Positions 22,003 to 27,824 of a DNA stretch of 33,947 bases are shown piece after piece. The notes under the pieces are model-generated. The model ran no database searches. It was not told the origin of the DNA and saw nothing but the letters and a program-made list of their open reading frames with translations. Position numbers and translations under genes: made by a program. Source of the stretch: Mycolicibacter arupensis (lineage in GTDB: Bacteria > Actinomycetota > Actinomycetes > Mycobacteriales > Mycobacteriaceae); assembly GCF_002086515.1 (NCBI RefSeq), contig NZ_MVHH01000041.1:1-33947 (forward strand). Direction: 5' to 3'. Numbering within the stretch: the stretch's first letter is position 1; the number at the start of each line of letters is the position of its first letter.

Positions 22003-22311
22003 ATGAGCGCTGCCAGCAATCCCCTAGACAACCGTGGCTACGGAGCCCCAGCCTCCGATTGGACACCGCCACGCGAGACCGGGATGAAGCCGACAGAGCC
22101 GATCCCGCTGCGGCAAACCCGGACCCGCCGCACCGTCGATCTGTCGCCCGCCCAACATCGCGGCCTCGATCTGTGGCAGCGCGACGCCGCCGACCGAGTG
22201 GGATGCGCGCGCATCACCGGGCAGGAAGTCATGACGGCGCTGATCGACCAGCTACTGGCCGATCCGGAGCTGTCGGCTCAGATCATTCGAACACTGCGAT
22301 CGCGCCGCTAG
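22003..22311 (+). CDS. Small protein with ribbon-helix-helix-like C-terminus
   Basis: A 102-residue basic protein. The first 35 residues are polar and probably disordered. The rest reads like a ribbon-helix-helix domain: a strand RTRRTVDLS, helix PAQHRGLDLWQRDAADRVG, a turn ARITGQE, helix VMTALIDQLLADPELSAQIIRTLRSRR. RHH proteins bind DNA as dimers and often act as antitoxins, partition proteins or repressors; there is no partner gene beside it. ATG 22003 follows GAAGG by nine bases; TTG 21940 is a possible longer start. The fold call is by eye and moderately sure. Confidence 0.6.
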   Translation: MSAASNPLDNRGYGAPASDWTPPRETGMKPTEPIPLRQTRTRRTVDLSPAQHRGLDLWQRDAADRVGCARITGQEVMTALIDQLLADPELSAQIIRTLRSRR

Positions 22312-22321
22312 CGGCCCGGCA

Positions 22322-22555
22322 TCACTTGGCGTGCATCGCGGCGCAGTTGGAGTTCGTCAGGACACCGTTGAAGCGATCACCGACCCAAGCCATGCTGCGC
22401 TCACCGTCAACGAACTCCGGTTGTGCGAGATATGCACCGGCCCTTTGGGTTTGATATCCTCGACGCACCGAGCGGCGAGGATGGTCTTCAGCGGTTCGGC
22501 TGACGCCAGTTCGTCCACCTGCGGGGACAGCACGGAGCCATGAGCCGGGCGCACT
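22322..22555 (-). pseudogene. Relic of a secretory lipase-type gene (C-terminal end)
   Basis: On the minus strand the frame ending at 22322 reads QPEFVDGERSMAWVGDRF followed by NGVLTNSNCAAMHAK. This resembles the C-terminal end of actinobacterial secretory lipases (family LIP), in which xMAWLxDRFxGxxxxxNC is typical. About 70 codons upstream a different frame reads SPQVDELASAEPLKTILAARC, like the preceding lid/aspartate region of the same family, so a frameshift separates the halves. No start, signal peptide or serine motif remains. The match is from memory of the family; if wrong, the stretch is simply non-coding. Confidence 0.4.
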
Positions 22556-22582
22556 CAATCGGTTCGCCCAGGGCCGAGTAAC

Positions 22583-22771
22583 GGTGGGAATTGAAATCAC
22601 CTTGCGTTTTGTCGCGTTCTGCCGAGAAATCGCTGGTCATGCCGGTTTCAGTCCCCTGGTCGGTGCGTCAGCCATCTTGCCGGTGCGGCAAGGCCCAGCG
22701 TTGGATCTCGTCAGCACCCGACATCCAACACCAGAACATTCGTTGTGGCACTTAGTGCCTGAGGAGCATCC
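22583..22771 (+). promoter_or_regulatory. Structured leader upstream of the eroded sulfur-oxygenase genes
   Basis: This stretch has no gene but several dyads: CTTGCC/GGCAAG (22676-22692, 6-bp stem, 5-nt loop), GTTGGAT/ATCCAAC (22700-22729, 7-bp stem, 16-nt loop) and GGCACT-T-AGTGCC (22747-22759). A GAGGAG Shine-Dalgarno (22761-22766) precedes ATG 22772. The concentration of dyads before a ribosome-binding site suggests a regulatory leader or operator region left from the intact operon. Confidence 0.4.
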
Positions 22772-22927
22772 ATGACCACCATTGCCGAACCGGCAGCAGT
22801 CAGCGACGTGTTCTTCGGCGCCGTGCCGGCAACCGCCGACCTCGTCGCCGAACAACTGCGGCAGAACGCCACCGAGCGCGACCGGGCCAATGCAACGCCA
22901 CGCGCCGAGTTCTGTCTGTACCGCTGA
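22772..22927 (+). pseudogene. SfnB/DszC-like acyl-CoA dehydrogenase fragment (N-terminus)
   Basis: The 51-residue frame begins with a good Shine-Dalgarno and ATG and reads MTTIAEPAAVSDVFFGAVPA, then LVAEQLRQNATERDRANATPRAEF. This resembles the N-terminal helices of SfnB/DszC-type flavin oxidoreductases, which normally run to about 400 residues. After PRAEF the frame shifts into SsuD-like sequence and stops (FCLYR then TGA). A deletion has removed the rest. The stop overlaps the ATG of the next fragment (TGATG), so the remnants could still be translated together. Confidence 0.6.
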
Positions 22928-23247
22928 TGGCCATCACCTATCAGCGAATCTCGGGCGGCCGGCTGCTGCTCAATGTGATGACCGGCGGCGACGACGCCGA
23001 GCAGCGCCGGTTTGGCGACGACCTGGACAAGACGGCGCGCGACCGCCGGGCTGGCGAGTTCATCACGGTCTTTCGGCAGCTGTGGTCGGGCGAACCCGTC
23101 ACCTTTCACGGCGATCACCTCTTCGTTGAGGACGCCAGGATCGTCCTATCCGGATACCCGCACCTTGAGGAGGCGTTCTCATTCGGGGAGGGCGTGCTGC
23201 CGATTCTGGCCGAGCGCGGCCTGCTCGCCAACTCTGAGCTTCGCTGA
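22927..23247 (+). pseudogene. SsuD-like FMNH2-dependent sulfonate monooxygenase, internally deleted
   Basis: The 106-residue frame matches the middle of SsuD-type alkanesulfonate monooxygenases (YQRISGGRLLLNVMTGGDDAEQRRFGDDL, then AGEFITVFRQLWSGEPVTFHGDHLFVEDA) and then jumps directly to the C-terminal end of the same family (LSGYPHLEEAFSFGEGVLPIL). The normal protein is about 370-390 residues, so the N-terminal part and some 180 central residues are gone. The frame is still open and is followed 21 nt later by the intact SfnG-like gene. It is almost certainly inactive because most of the TIM barrel is missing. Confidence 0.75.
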
Positions 23248-23268
23248 GAGATCCAGGGAGACAACACG

Positions 23269-24399
23269 ATGCCGAACGTCGACTCCAGGCCACTGAGCTT
23301 CGCGTACTGGGTTCCCAATATCAGCGGCGGCCTCGACGGGTTCACCGCCGAACAGCCCACCGATTGGAGCTACCAGTACAACATCGAACTGGCACGAATC
23401 GCAGAGCAAGCCGGTTTCGAGTACGCCCTGACCCAGGTGCGCAACATCGGGAGCCATGAGGCGCACTACCAATATGAGTCGACCAGTTTCGCCCTGGCCT
23501 TGCTCTTGGCGACCGAACGGCTCAAGGTGATCGCGGCCGTGCACCCGGGGTTGTGGCATCCGGGCGTACTGGCGAGCTGGCTGGCGACCGCCGACCACCT
23601 GTCGAACGGGCGGGTTGCGGTCAACGTCGTCAGCGGCTGGCTCAAGGATGAGTTCACCCAGCTCGGCGAGCCGTGGCTCGAGCACGACGAACGCTATCGG
23701 CGCGGCGCCGAGTTCATCCAAGTCCTCCAGGCGATGTGGAGCAGCCGGCCCGCCAACTTTGTCGGCGACTTCTACCGTATCCACGACGTTGTCCTGCAAC
23801 CCGCGCCGCTGTCGTGGGCGGGCCGGCCCCATCCGGAGATCTGTCAGGGCGGCAATTCGACGGCGGACCGCGACAACGGCGGACGCTTCTCCAACTGGTA
23901 CTTCTCCAACGGCAGCGACTTCGACGGGGTCGTAGCCCAAGTTGCCGACATACGCAGGATCGCCGCAGATTCCGGCCGCAGTGAGCCGCCCCGTTTCGGT
24001 CTCAACGGCTTCGTGATCGTCCGCGATACCGAAGCCGAGGCACACGCCGTGCTGCGCGAGATCATCGCCAAGTCTGATCTGCCCACCATGCAGGGGTTTG
24101 GCACAACAGTGAGAAGCGCCCAAGCACCGAACGGAGACCACCGTGACATCTGGGCCGATTCCAGTTTCGAGGACCTGATGCGGTACAACGACGGCTTTCG
24201 CACGCAGCTGATCGGCACCGCCGAACAGGTCGCCGAACGCATAGTGGCCTACCGAAAGCTAGGCGTGAACCTGATCCTGGCCGAGTTCCTGGATTTCCGG
24301 GAGGACATCCAGGCCTTCGGTCGTACCGTGCTGCCGCTGGTGCGCGAACTGGAGGCACAGGCCGGCCTGTCCGCCCCTCCCCTGCCCGCGCTGTCATGA
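23269..24399 (+). CDS. sfnG: FMNH2-dependent dimethylsulfone monooxygenase, SfnG-like
   Basis: A 376-residue luciferase-like TIM-barrel monooxygenase. The N-terminus (LSFAYWVPNISGGLDGFTAEQPTDWSYQYNIELARIAEQAGFEYALTQVRN) and the block VIAAVHPGLWHPGVLASWLATADHLSNGRVAVNVVSGWLKDEF resemble SfnG, which oxidises dimethyl sulfone to methanesulfinate when sulfate is scarce. It needs a flavin reductase, which is not encoded nearby. GGAG in the ATCCAGGGAGAC stretch serves as Shine-Dalgarno for ATG 23269. It is the only intact member of what was an sfnB-ssuD-sfnG-type cluster. It could also act on other sulfones or sulfonates. Confidence 0.87.
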   Translation: MPNVDSRPLSFAYWVPNISGGLDGFTAEQPTDWSYQYNIELARIAEQAGFEYALTQVRNIGSHEAHYQYESTSFALALLLATERLKVIAAVHPGLWHPGVLASWLATADHLSNGRVAVNVVSGWLKDEFTQLGEPWLEHDERYRRGAEFIQVLQAMWSSRPANFVGDFYRIHDVVLQPAPLSWAGRPHPEICQGGNSTADRDNGGRFSNWYFSNGSDFDGVVAQVADIRRIAADSGRSEPPRFGLNGFVIVRDTEAEAHAVLREIIAKSDLPTMQGFGTTVRSAQAPNGDHRDIWADSSFEDLMRYNDGFRTQLIGTAEQVAERIVAYRKLGVNLILAEFLDFREDIQAFGRTVLPLVRELEAQAGLSAPPLPALS

Positions 24400-24435
24400 C
24401 CAGCGCCCCACCCGCCTAGCCACGGGCAGATCTGA

Positions 24436-24456
24436 GCTGACCTGCGGCCGGTCAGC
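24436..24456. terminator. Hairpin between convergent sfnG-like and DUF1802 genes
   Basis: GCTGACC and GGTCAGC form a perfect 7-bp stem with a 7-nt loop, 37 nt past the sfnG-like stop and overlapping the DUF1802 stop. No T-run; it could act on either strand. Confidence 0.4.
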
Positions 24457-25003
24457 CGACTGCGTCGCGGACCCGCCGCGTCACCGCGGCAAGCTCCGCG
24501 TCGGTGCAGATCGGCTCGCCGAGCACCGGGTCGGCGATCGGCAGCTGAACCCAGCTGGCGCACCCGGCGTAGTCGGGACTGCGATCCAAACGCACCGGCT
24601 CGGCCAGTGGAAACACCTGGACCACCAACGCCGTCAGTCGGTGTTTGGGCCTGAAGTCCAGCCGATCCGCCCGCACCGATTCGGCGGTCCAGATATGCAG
24701 GTCCGCGATGGACTCCAGCGCGTCGGGCCGCTCGACGGGCAGTGCGGCAACGACTTTCGCCGCCGCTCGCACCAGAATCTGTTCTTCGGTGGAGTCGGCG
24801 GCCGCAGGACCGAGCAGGTCTCGATGTTCGGGACGGACACGGTCGGCGTGACTGTGCACCGAGGTCGGAAACAGCAGGAACTCGTCCGCGCTGACATCGA
24901 ATCGCTTCTCGTGAATGCCACCTTTGCGCAGCAGAATTCGTTGCCGCCCGGCGAGCAGTGCGGCAACGACAGCGCTCCACTCCTTCAATGCCATGCCGTG
25001 CAT
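24452..25003 (-). CDS. DUF1802 family protein
   Basis: A 183-residue protein recognisable as DUF1802 from its start MALKEWSAVVAALLAGRQRILLRKGGIHEKRFDVSADEFLLFPTSVHSHADRVRPEH and the later block LHIWTAESVRADRLDFRPKHRLTALVVQVFPLAEPVRL. The family is soluble and of unknown function; the RKGGI and FLLFPT blocks are its most conserved parts. ATG 25003 lies seven bases after a TACGCT box, so a leaderless transcript is likely; ATG 24994 (MALKEW) is an alternative start that matches the family start better. It is divergent from the echA16-like gene, 33 nt apart. Confidence 0.82.
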   Translation of the reverse strand: MHGMALKEWSAVVAALLAGRQRILLRKGGIHEKRFDVSADEFLLFPTSVHSHADRVRPEHRDLLGPAAADSTEEQILVRAAAKVVAALPVERPDALESIADLHIWTAESVRADRLDFRPKHRLTALVVQVFPLAEPVRLDRSPDYAGCASWVQLPIADPVLGEPICTDAELAAVTRRVRDAVG

Positions 25004-25010
25004 TGCCCTC

Positions 25011-25030
25011 AGCGTAGCCGCGGCTACGGT
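25011..25030. promoter_or_regulatory. Palindromic divergent promoter (two -10 elements)
   Basis: CGTAGCCGCGGCTACG (25013-25028) is a perfect 16-bp palindrome. Its ends belong to two opposed -10 hexamers: TACGCT on the minus strand (25016-25011), seven bases before ATG 25003, and TACGGT on the plus strand (25025-25030), six bases before GTG 25037. Both mRNAs would be leaderless, and each polymerase would occlude the other. Confidence 0.6.
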
Positions 25031-25036
25031 GAACCG

Positions 25037-25792
25037 GTGAGCGACGACATTTTGCTGGTCCAGACCCAGGACCGGATCTGCACCGTGACCCTCAACCGCC
25101 CGCAGGCGCGCAATGCGCTGTCCGTCGCCTTACGCGAGGCCATGTTCGGCGCGTTGGCCGACGCCGACGCCGACGCCGAGGTCGACGTGGTGATCCTGAC
25201 CGGCGCCGACCCGGTGTTCTGCGCGGGTCTGGATCTCAAAGAGTTCGGCGAGTCAACGGGCCTGACCGACATCTCACCGCAGTGGCCGCCGATGACAAAG
25301 CCGGTCATCGGCGCGATCAATGGGGCGGCGGTGACCGGTGGGCTCGAGTTGGCGCTGTACTGCGACGTGCTGATCGCCTCCGAGCAGGCCCGATTCGCCG
25401 ACACCCACGCCCGCGTCGGCCTGCTGCCGTCCTGGGGGCTCAGTGTCCGGCTGCCTCAGAAGGTCGGCGTCGGATTGGCCCGCCGGATGAGCCTGACCGG
25501 CGACTACCTGTCGGCGGCCGAAGCACTGCGGGCCGGGCTGGTGACCGAAGTGGTTCCGCACGCAGAGCTGCTTCCTGCGGCACACCGGATGGCCGCCACG
25601 ATCGTGGGCAACAACCAGGCCGCGGTTCGTGCGCTGCTGGCGTCGTATCACCGCATCGACGAATCGCAGAACGCCGCAGGTCTGTGGATCGAGGCGATGG
25701 CGGCCAAGCAGTGGCTCAACACCGTGACCGGCGCCGACGTCGCCGCCAACCGCGCGGCGGTACTGGAACGGGGACGCTCCCAGGTGCACTGA
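25037..25792 (+). CDS. echA16: Enoyl-CoA hydratase/isomerase family protein (EchA16-like)
   Basis: A 251-residue crotonase-fold protein. The CoA-binding and oxyanion-hole elements are present: VVILTGADPVFCAGLDLKEF (A63-G64) and KPVIGAINGAAVTGGLELALYCDVLIAS (G101). Of the two catalytic glutamates of classical hydratases, the first is present (E104) but the second is replaced by H124 in RFADTHARVGLLPSWG, so it is not a standard 2-enoyl-CoA hydratase. By position, upstream of dinF-infB, it corresponds to M. tuberculosis EchA16. The GTG at 25037 (MSDDILLVQ) follows TACGGT at leaderless spacing; the longer upstream frame runs through the DUF1802 gene. A terminator hairpin follows. Confidence 0.88.
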   Translation: MSDDILLVQTQDRICTVTLNRPQARNALSVALREAMFGALADADADAEVDVVILTGADPVFCAGLDLKEFGESTGLTDISPQWPPMTKPVIGAINGAAVTGGLELALYCDVLIASEQARFADTHARVGLLPSWGLSVRLPQKVGVGLARRMSLTGDYLSAAEALRAGLVTEVVPHAELLPAAHRMAATIVGNNQAAVRALLASYHRIDESQNAAGLWIEAMAAKQWLNTVTGADVAANRAAVLERGRSQVH

Positions 25793-25802
25793 CCGCACCC
25801 GC

Positions 25803-25829
25803 CCCGGGCGGCGTGATGAGCCGCCCGGG
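25803..25829. terminator. Strong bidirectional terminator hairpin
   Basis: CCCGGGCGGC and GCCGCCCGGG form a perfect 10-bp stem with a 7-nt loop, in the 57-nt gap between the convergent echA16-like gene and the triplicated-protein gene. It lacks a T-run, as is common for mycobacterial terminators. Confidence 0.6.
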
Positions 25830-25849
25830 ACGTGTCGGTCAACGCAGGC

Positions 25850-27562
25850 CTAGAAATCCAGGCCGAGGAACGCAGCACCCGGGTCCATCAACGCCGAGGC
25901 GTCGAAGCCGCCGAACAACCCGCTGAGGTCGACGTCGCCGAACGGTGTCACGAAAAGGTCGGAGACGGTGCTGTCGGCGCCGTCCAGACCCGGGATAGCC
26001 GTGTAGACATTGGCAAAGCCGCCGCCGAGGTTGAACACGTCGTACACCGAGCCGATCTCGGGCAGACCCGCGGCTCCCGCATTGCCCGCCGTGACTCCGT
26101 CGATGACGAACTCGGTGTTGGTCAGGCCCAACAGTTGGGTGACGGTCTCCTGTGCGTGCGCGCTCCCAAGCAGCTCGGCGTCGGCCCCGGTGCCGTCGTA
26201 GACGTTGAAGTCCTGCGACGTGATGGGCAGCGGGAAATAGGTGCCGCCGAGGTCGAGACCGGGGGTGCCCCCGCCGATGTTCAACAGTGGCAGGGCTCCG
26301 ACGGTCTGGAAAACCGGGTTGAAGCCCTGCGCCCCGGCCACGGTGACGGGATCGAAGGTGGTGCCACCGATGCTGAATGCGGCAGCGCCCAGGGCTGTGT
26401 CACTCAACCCGGTGAACGCACCGCCCGGGTCCAGCACCGTTCCGGTGCCGGTGACGCCACTGAACAGCCAACTCAAGTCCATGTTGCCCAAAGGCGTCAC
26501 GAGGGTGTCGGTGATCTTTGCGTCCTGTCCCGGTGTGGCGACGTAGACATTGGCGAAGCCGCCACCGAAGTTGAAGGCGTCGTAGACCGTGCCGGCAGTC
26601 GGCAGTTCGGCACCGCCGTCGGCCGCCGTGACCACCAGCTGCGTGTTGGTCATGCCCAGCAGGTCCGTGACGTCGACGCCGGTGTTGATGGTGCCGATCT
26701 GTGTGACATCGCCGCCGCTACCGCTGTAGACATCGAAGCTCTGGCTGGCCAGGCCGTTGCCCTGCTGGGTCGGATCACCCAGCGACGCACCACCGATGGT
26801 CAAGAGCGGAGCGGCTCCACCGAGGGCGATGATCGGGGCGAAACCCTCCTGCGCCGCATCACCGGTCCCGGTGTACGGGTCCAATGTGAAGCCGCCGATG
26901 GCGAAGGCTTCCGCGCCGCCGCCGGCGGCGGCCGCGTGCAGAGCGCCGAAGGCATCGCCGGGCTGCAGCGCGTCTGCCGCGTTGAGGCCGGCAAACATCG
27001 AGCTGAGATCCATGCTGCCCCACGGCGTCACGAAGGTGTCGGTGATGTTGCCGTCATCTCCGGGCGTGGCGACGTACACGTTCGCGAAGCCGCTACCGAA
27101 GTTGAACACGTCGTAGACCGAACCCGACAACGGCAGATCCGCCGGCGACCCGCCGGATGCTGCGGTGACATCGGTGACGGTGAACTCGGTGTTGGTCAGG
27201 CCCGCCAGGTTCGTCACCACCACGCTGGAATTGACGCTGCCCAGGTTGGTGCCGTCGGCGCCGTACACCGCGAAACTCTGGGGCGCGGTGGGCAGCAGGC
27301 CGCCCGGGCTGCCGCCGCCCAAGGTCAGCAGCGGCGCGGAACCGGTGAGGGGGTGAACCAGCGAGAACCCTTCCGCGCCCGTGGCGTCGTTGAAGGGGTC
27401 GAACGTAAACCCGCCGATGGTGAAGGCATCGGCGCCGGATGCGCTCGGCGCGAGAGCGTCTTCGCCCGGGCCGGCCGCTGCGGTCGCGGCCTGCAAGAAC
27501 GCCGTAGTAAGCAGCCCACCCCCGGTGGCCAGGCCTGCGGCGATCAGTCGATAGTGCATCAT
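25850..27562 (-). CDS. Exported protein of three large internal repeats
   Basis: A 570-residue protein not assigned to a named family. Residues 1-30 are a Sec signal peptide (HYRLIAAGLATGGGLLTTAFLQAATAAA). The remainder is three diverged copies of a 160-175-residue unit, at about 46-207, 219-386 and 395-568. Each copy runs: FxIGGxTxDP, APLLxIGG, QSFxVYxGxG, LLGxTNTxFVV, GxVYDxFNFGGGFANVYVATPGxD, TDTxVTPxGxMDLSxLF, LxPGxAFxGL. It is rich in Gly, Ala, Thr and Asp, has no cysteines in the mature part that I can see and no C-terminal anchor. The ATG-ATG at 27562 has GGGGAAG upstream; the TTG at 27577 is less likely. A surface or secreted beta-rich structural or adhesive role is inference. Confidence 0.85.
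   Translation of the reverse strand: MMHYRLIAAGLATGGGLLTTAFLQAATAAAGPGEDALAPSASGADAFTIGGFTFDPFNDATGAEGFSLVHPLTGSAPLLTLGGGSPGGLLPTAPQSFAVYGADGTNLGSVNSSVVVTNLAGLTNTEFTVTDVTAASGGSPADLPLSGSVYDVFNFGSGFANVYVATPGDDGNITDTFVTPWGSMDLSSMFAGLNAADALQPGDAFGALHAAAAGGGAEAFAIGGFTLDPYTGTGDAAQEGFAPIIALGGAAPLLTIGGASLGDPTQQGNGLASQSFDVYSGSGGDVTQIGTINTGVDVTDLLGMTNTQLVVTAADGGAELPTAGTVYDAFNFGGGFANVYVATPGQDAKITDTLVTPLGNMDLSWLFSGVTGTGTVLDPGGAFTGLSDTALGAAAFSIGGTTFDPVTVAGAQGFNPVFQTVGALPLLNIGGGTPGLDLGGTYFPLPITSQDFNVYDGTGADAELLGSAHAQETVTQLLGLTNTEFVIDGVTAGNAGAAGLPEIGSVYDVFNLGGGFANVYTAIPGLDGADSTVSDLFVTPFGDVDLSGLFGGFDASALMDPGAAFLGLDF
25859..26380 (-). repeat. Internal protein repeat copy 3
   Basis: Encodes residues 395-568: FSIGGTTFDPV, LPLLNIGG, QDFNVYDGTG, LLGLTNTEFVIDGV, GSVYDVFNLGGGFANVYTA, SDLFVTPFGDVDLSGLF, LMDPGAAFLGL. 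Confidence 0.8.
26405..26908 (-). repeat. Internal protein repeat copy 2
   Basis: Encodes residues 219-386: FAIGGFTLDPY, APLLTIGG, QSFDVYSGSG, LLGMTNTQLVVTA, GTVYDAFNFGGGFANVYVA, TDTLVTPLGNMDLSWLF, VLDPGGAFTGL. Confidence 0.8.
26942..27427 (-). repeat. Internal protein repeat copy 1
   Basis: Encodes residues 46-207: FTIGGFTFDPF, APLLTLGG, QSFAVYGADG, LAGLTNTEFTVTDV, GSVYDVFNFGSGFANVYVA, TDTFVTPWGSMDLSSMF, LQPGDAFGAL. Confidence 0.8.
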
Positions 27563-27633
27563 CGTCAGCTTCCCCAATTCCGTCGTTTTGCGAAGTCGGC
27601 GGATTACATCCGGATGGTCAGATGTATGCCACC

Positions 27634-27657
27634 GGTAACAACGGCCAGAACGTTACC
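27634..27657. promoter_or_regulatory. Inverted repeat GGTAAC-N12-GTTACC upstream of the triplicated-protein gene
   Basis: The two 6-bp arms lie 72-95 nt upstream of the ATG at 27562. A third GTAAC follows at 27663-27667, and a second dyad ACATC/GATGT lies at 27605-27625. The surrounding DNA is A/T-richer (TAGATAGATAGAATTCCTAG at about 27672-27691). Together they look like an operator region in the promoter of the exported protein. Confidence 0.4.
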
Positions 27658-27748
27658 GACGAGTAACCTGAATAGATAGATAGAATTCCTAGGCATTTTC
27701 TGCCGATCTACTGGAGGTCCCCTGGCGCTCCCCGGCCTGGATCGGGGC

Positions 27749-27754
27749 TAACGT
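27749..27754 (+). promoter_or_regulatory. -10 element (TAACGT) for a leaderless leader peptide
   Basis: TAACGT is followed by six bases and ATG-ATG at 27761, predicting transcription start at the first start codon. Confidence 0.45.
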
Positions 27755-27760
27755 GGCGTG

Positions 27761-27823
27761 ATGATGCGCGGCCAAGCGGGACCGACAGACAGGCTCACGC
27801 TCGCGAATCCTCAGGCGGCCTGA
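27761..27823 (+). CDS. Predicted 20-residue leader peptide
   Basis: The short frame reads MMRGQAGPTDRLTLANPQAA and stops with TGA one base before the GTG of the membrane-protein gene. It begins at leaderless distance from a TAACGT box. The next gene is in a different frame, so termination here could feed re-initiation at 27825. No regulatory codon run (such as repeated His, Trp or Cys) is present. Expression is predicted from layout only. Confidence 0.4.
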   Translation: MMRGQAGPTDRLTLANPQAA

Positions 27824-27824
27824 G

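Noticed and set aside
22636..22729. A SAM-IV type riboswitch before the sulfur genes
   Set aside because: GGTCATG and several stems are present, but the ordered core of that class could not be aligned, so only a structured leader is claimed.
25832..27679. A 615-codon open frame on the plus strand with repeated sequence
   Set aside because: It mirrors the triplicated exported protein. The minus strand has the signal peptide, start site and Shine-Dalgarno; the plus-strand product is charged, low-complexity and has none.
27672..27686. GATA microsatellite as a phase-variation tract
   Set aside because: Only about three units, and it lies well upstream of the start codon rather than in a gene or between -35 and -10.
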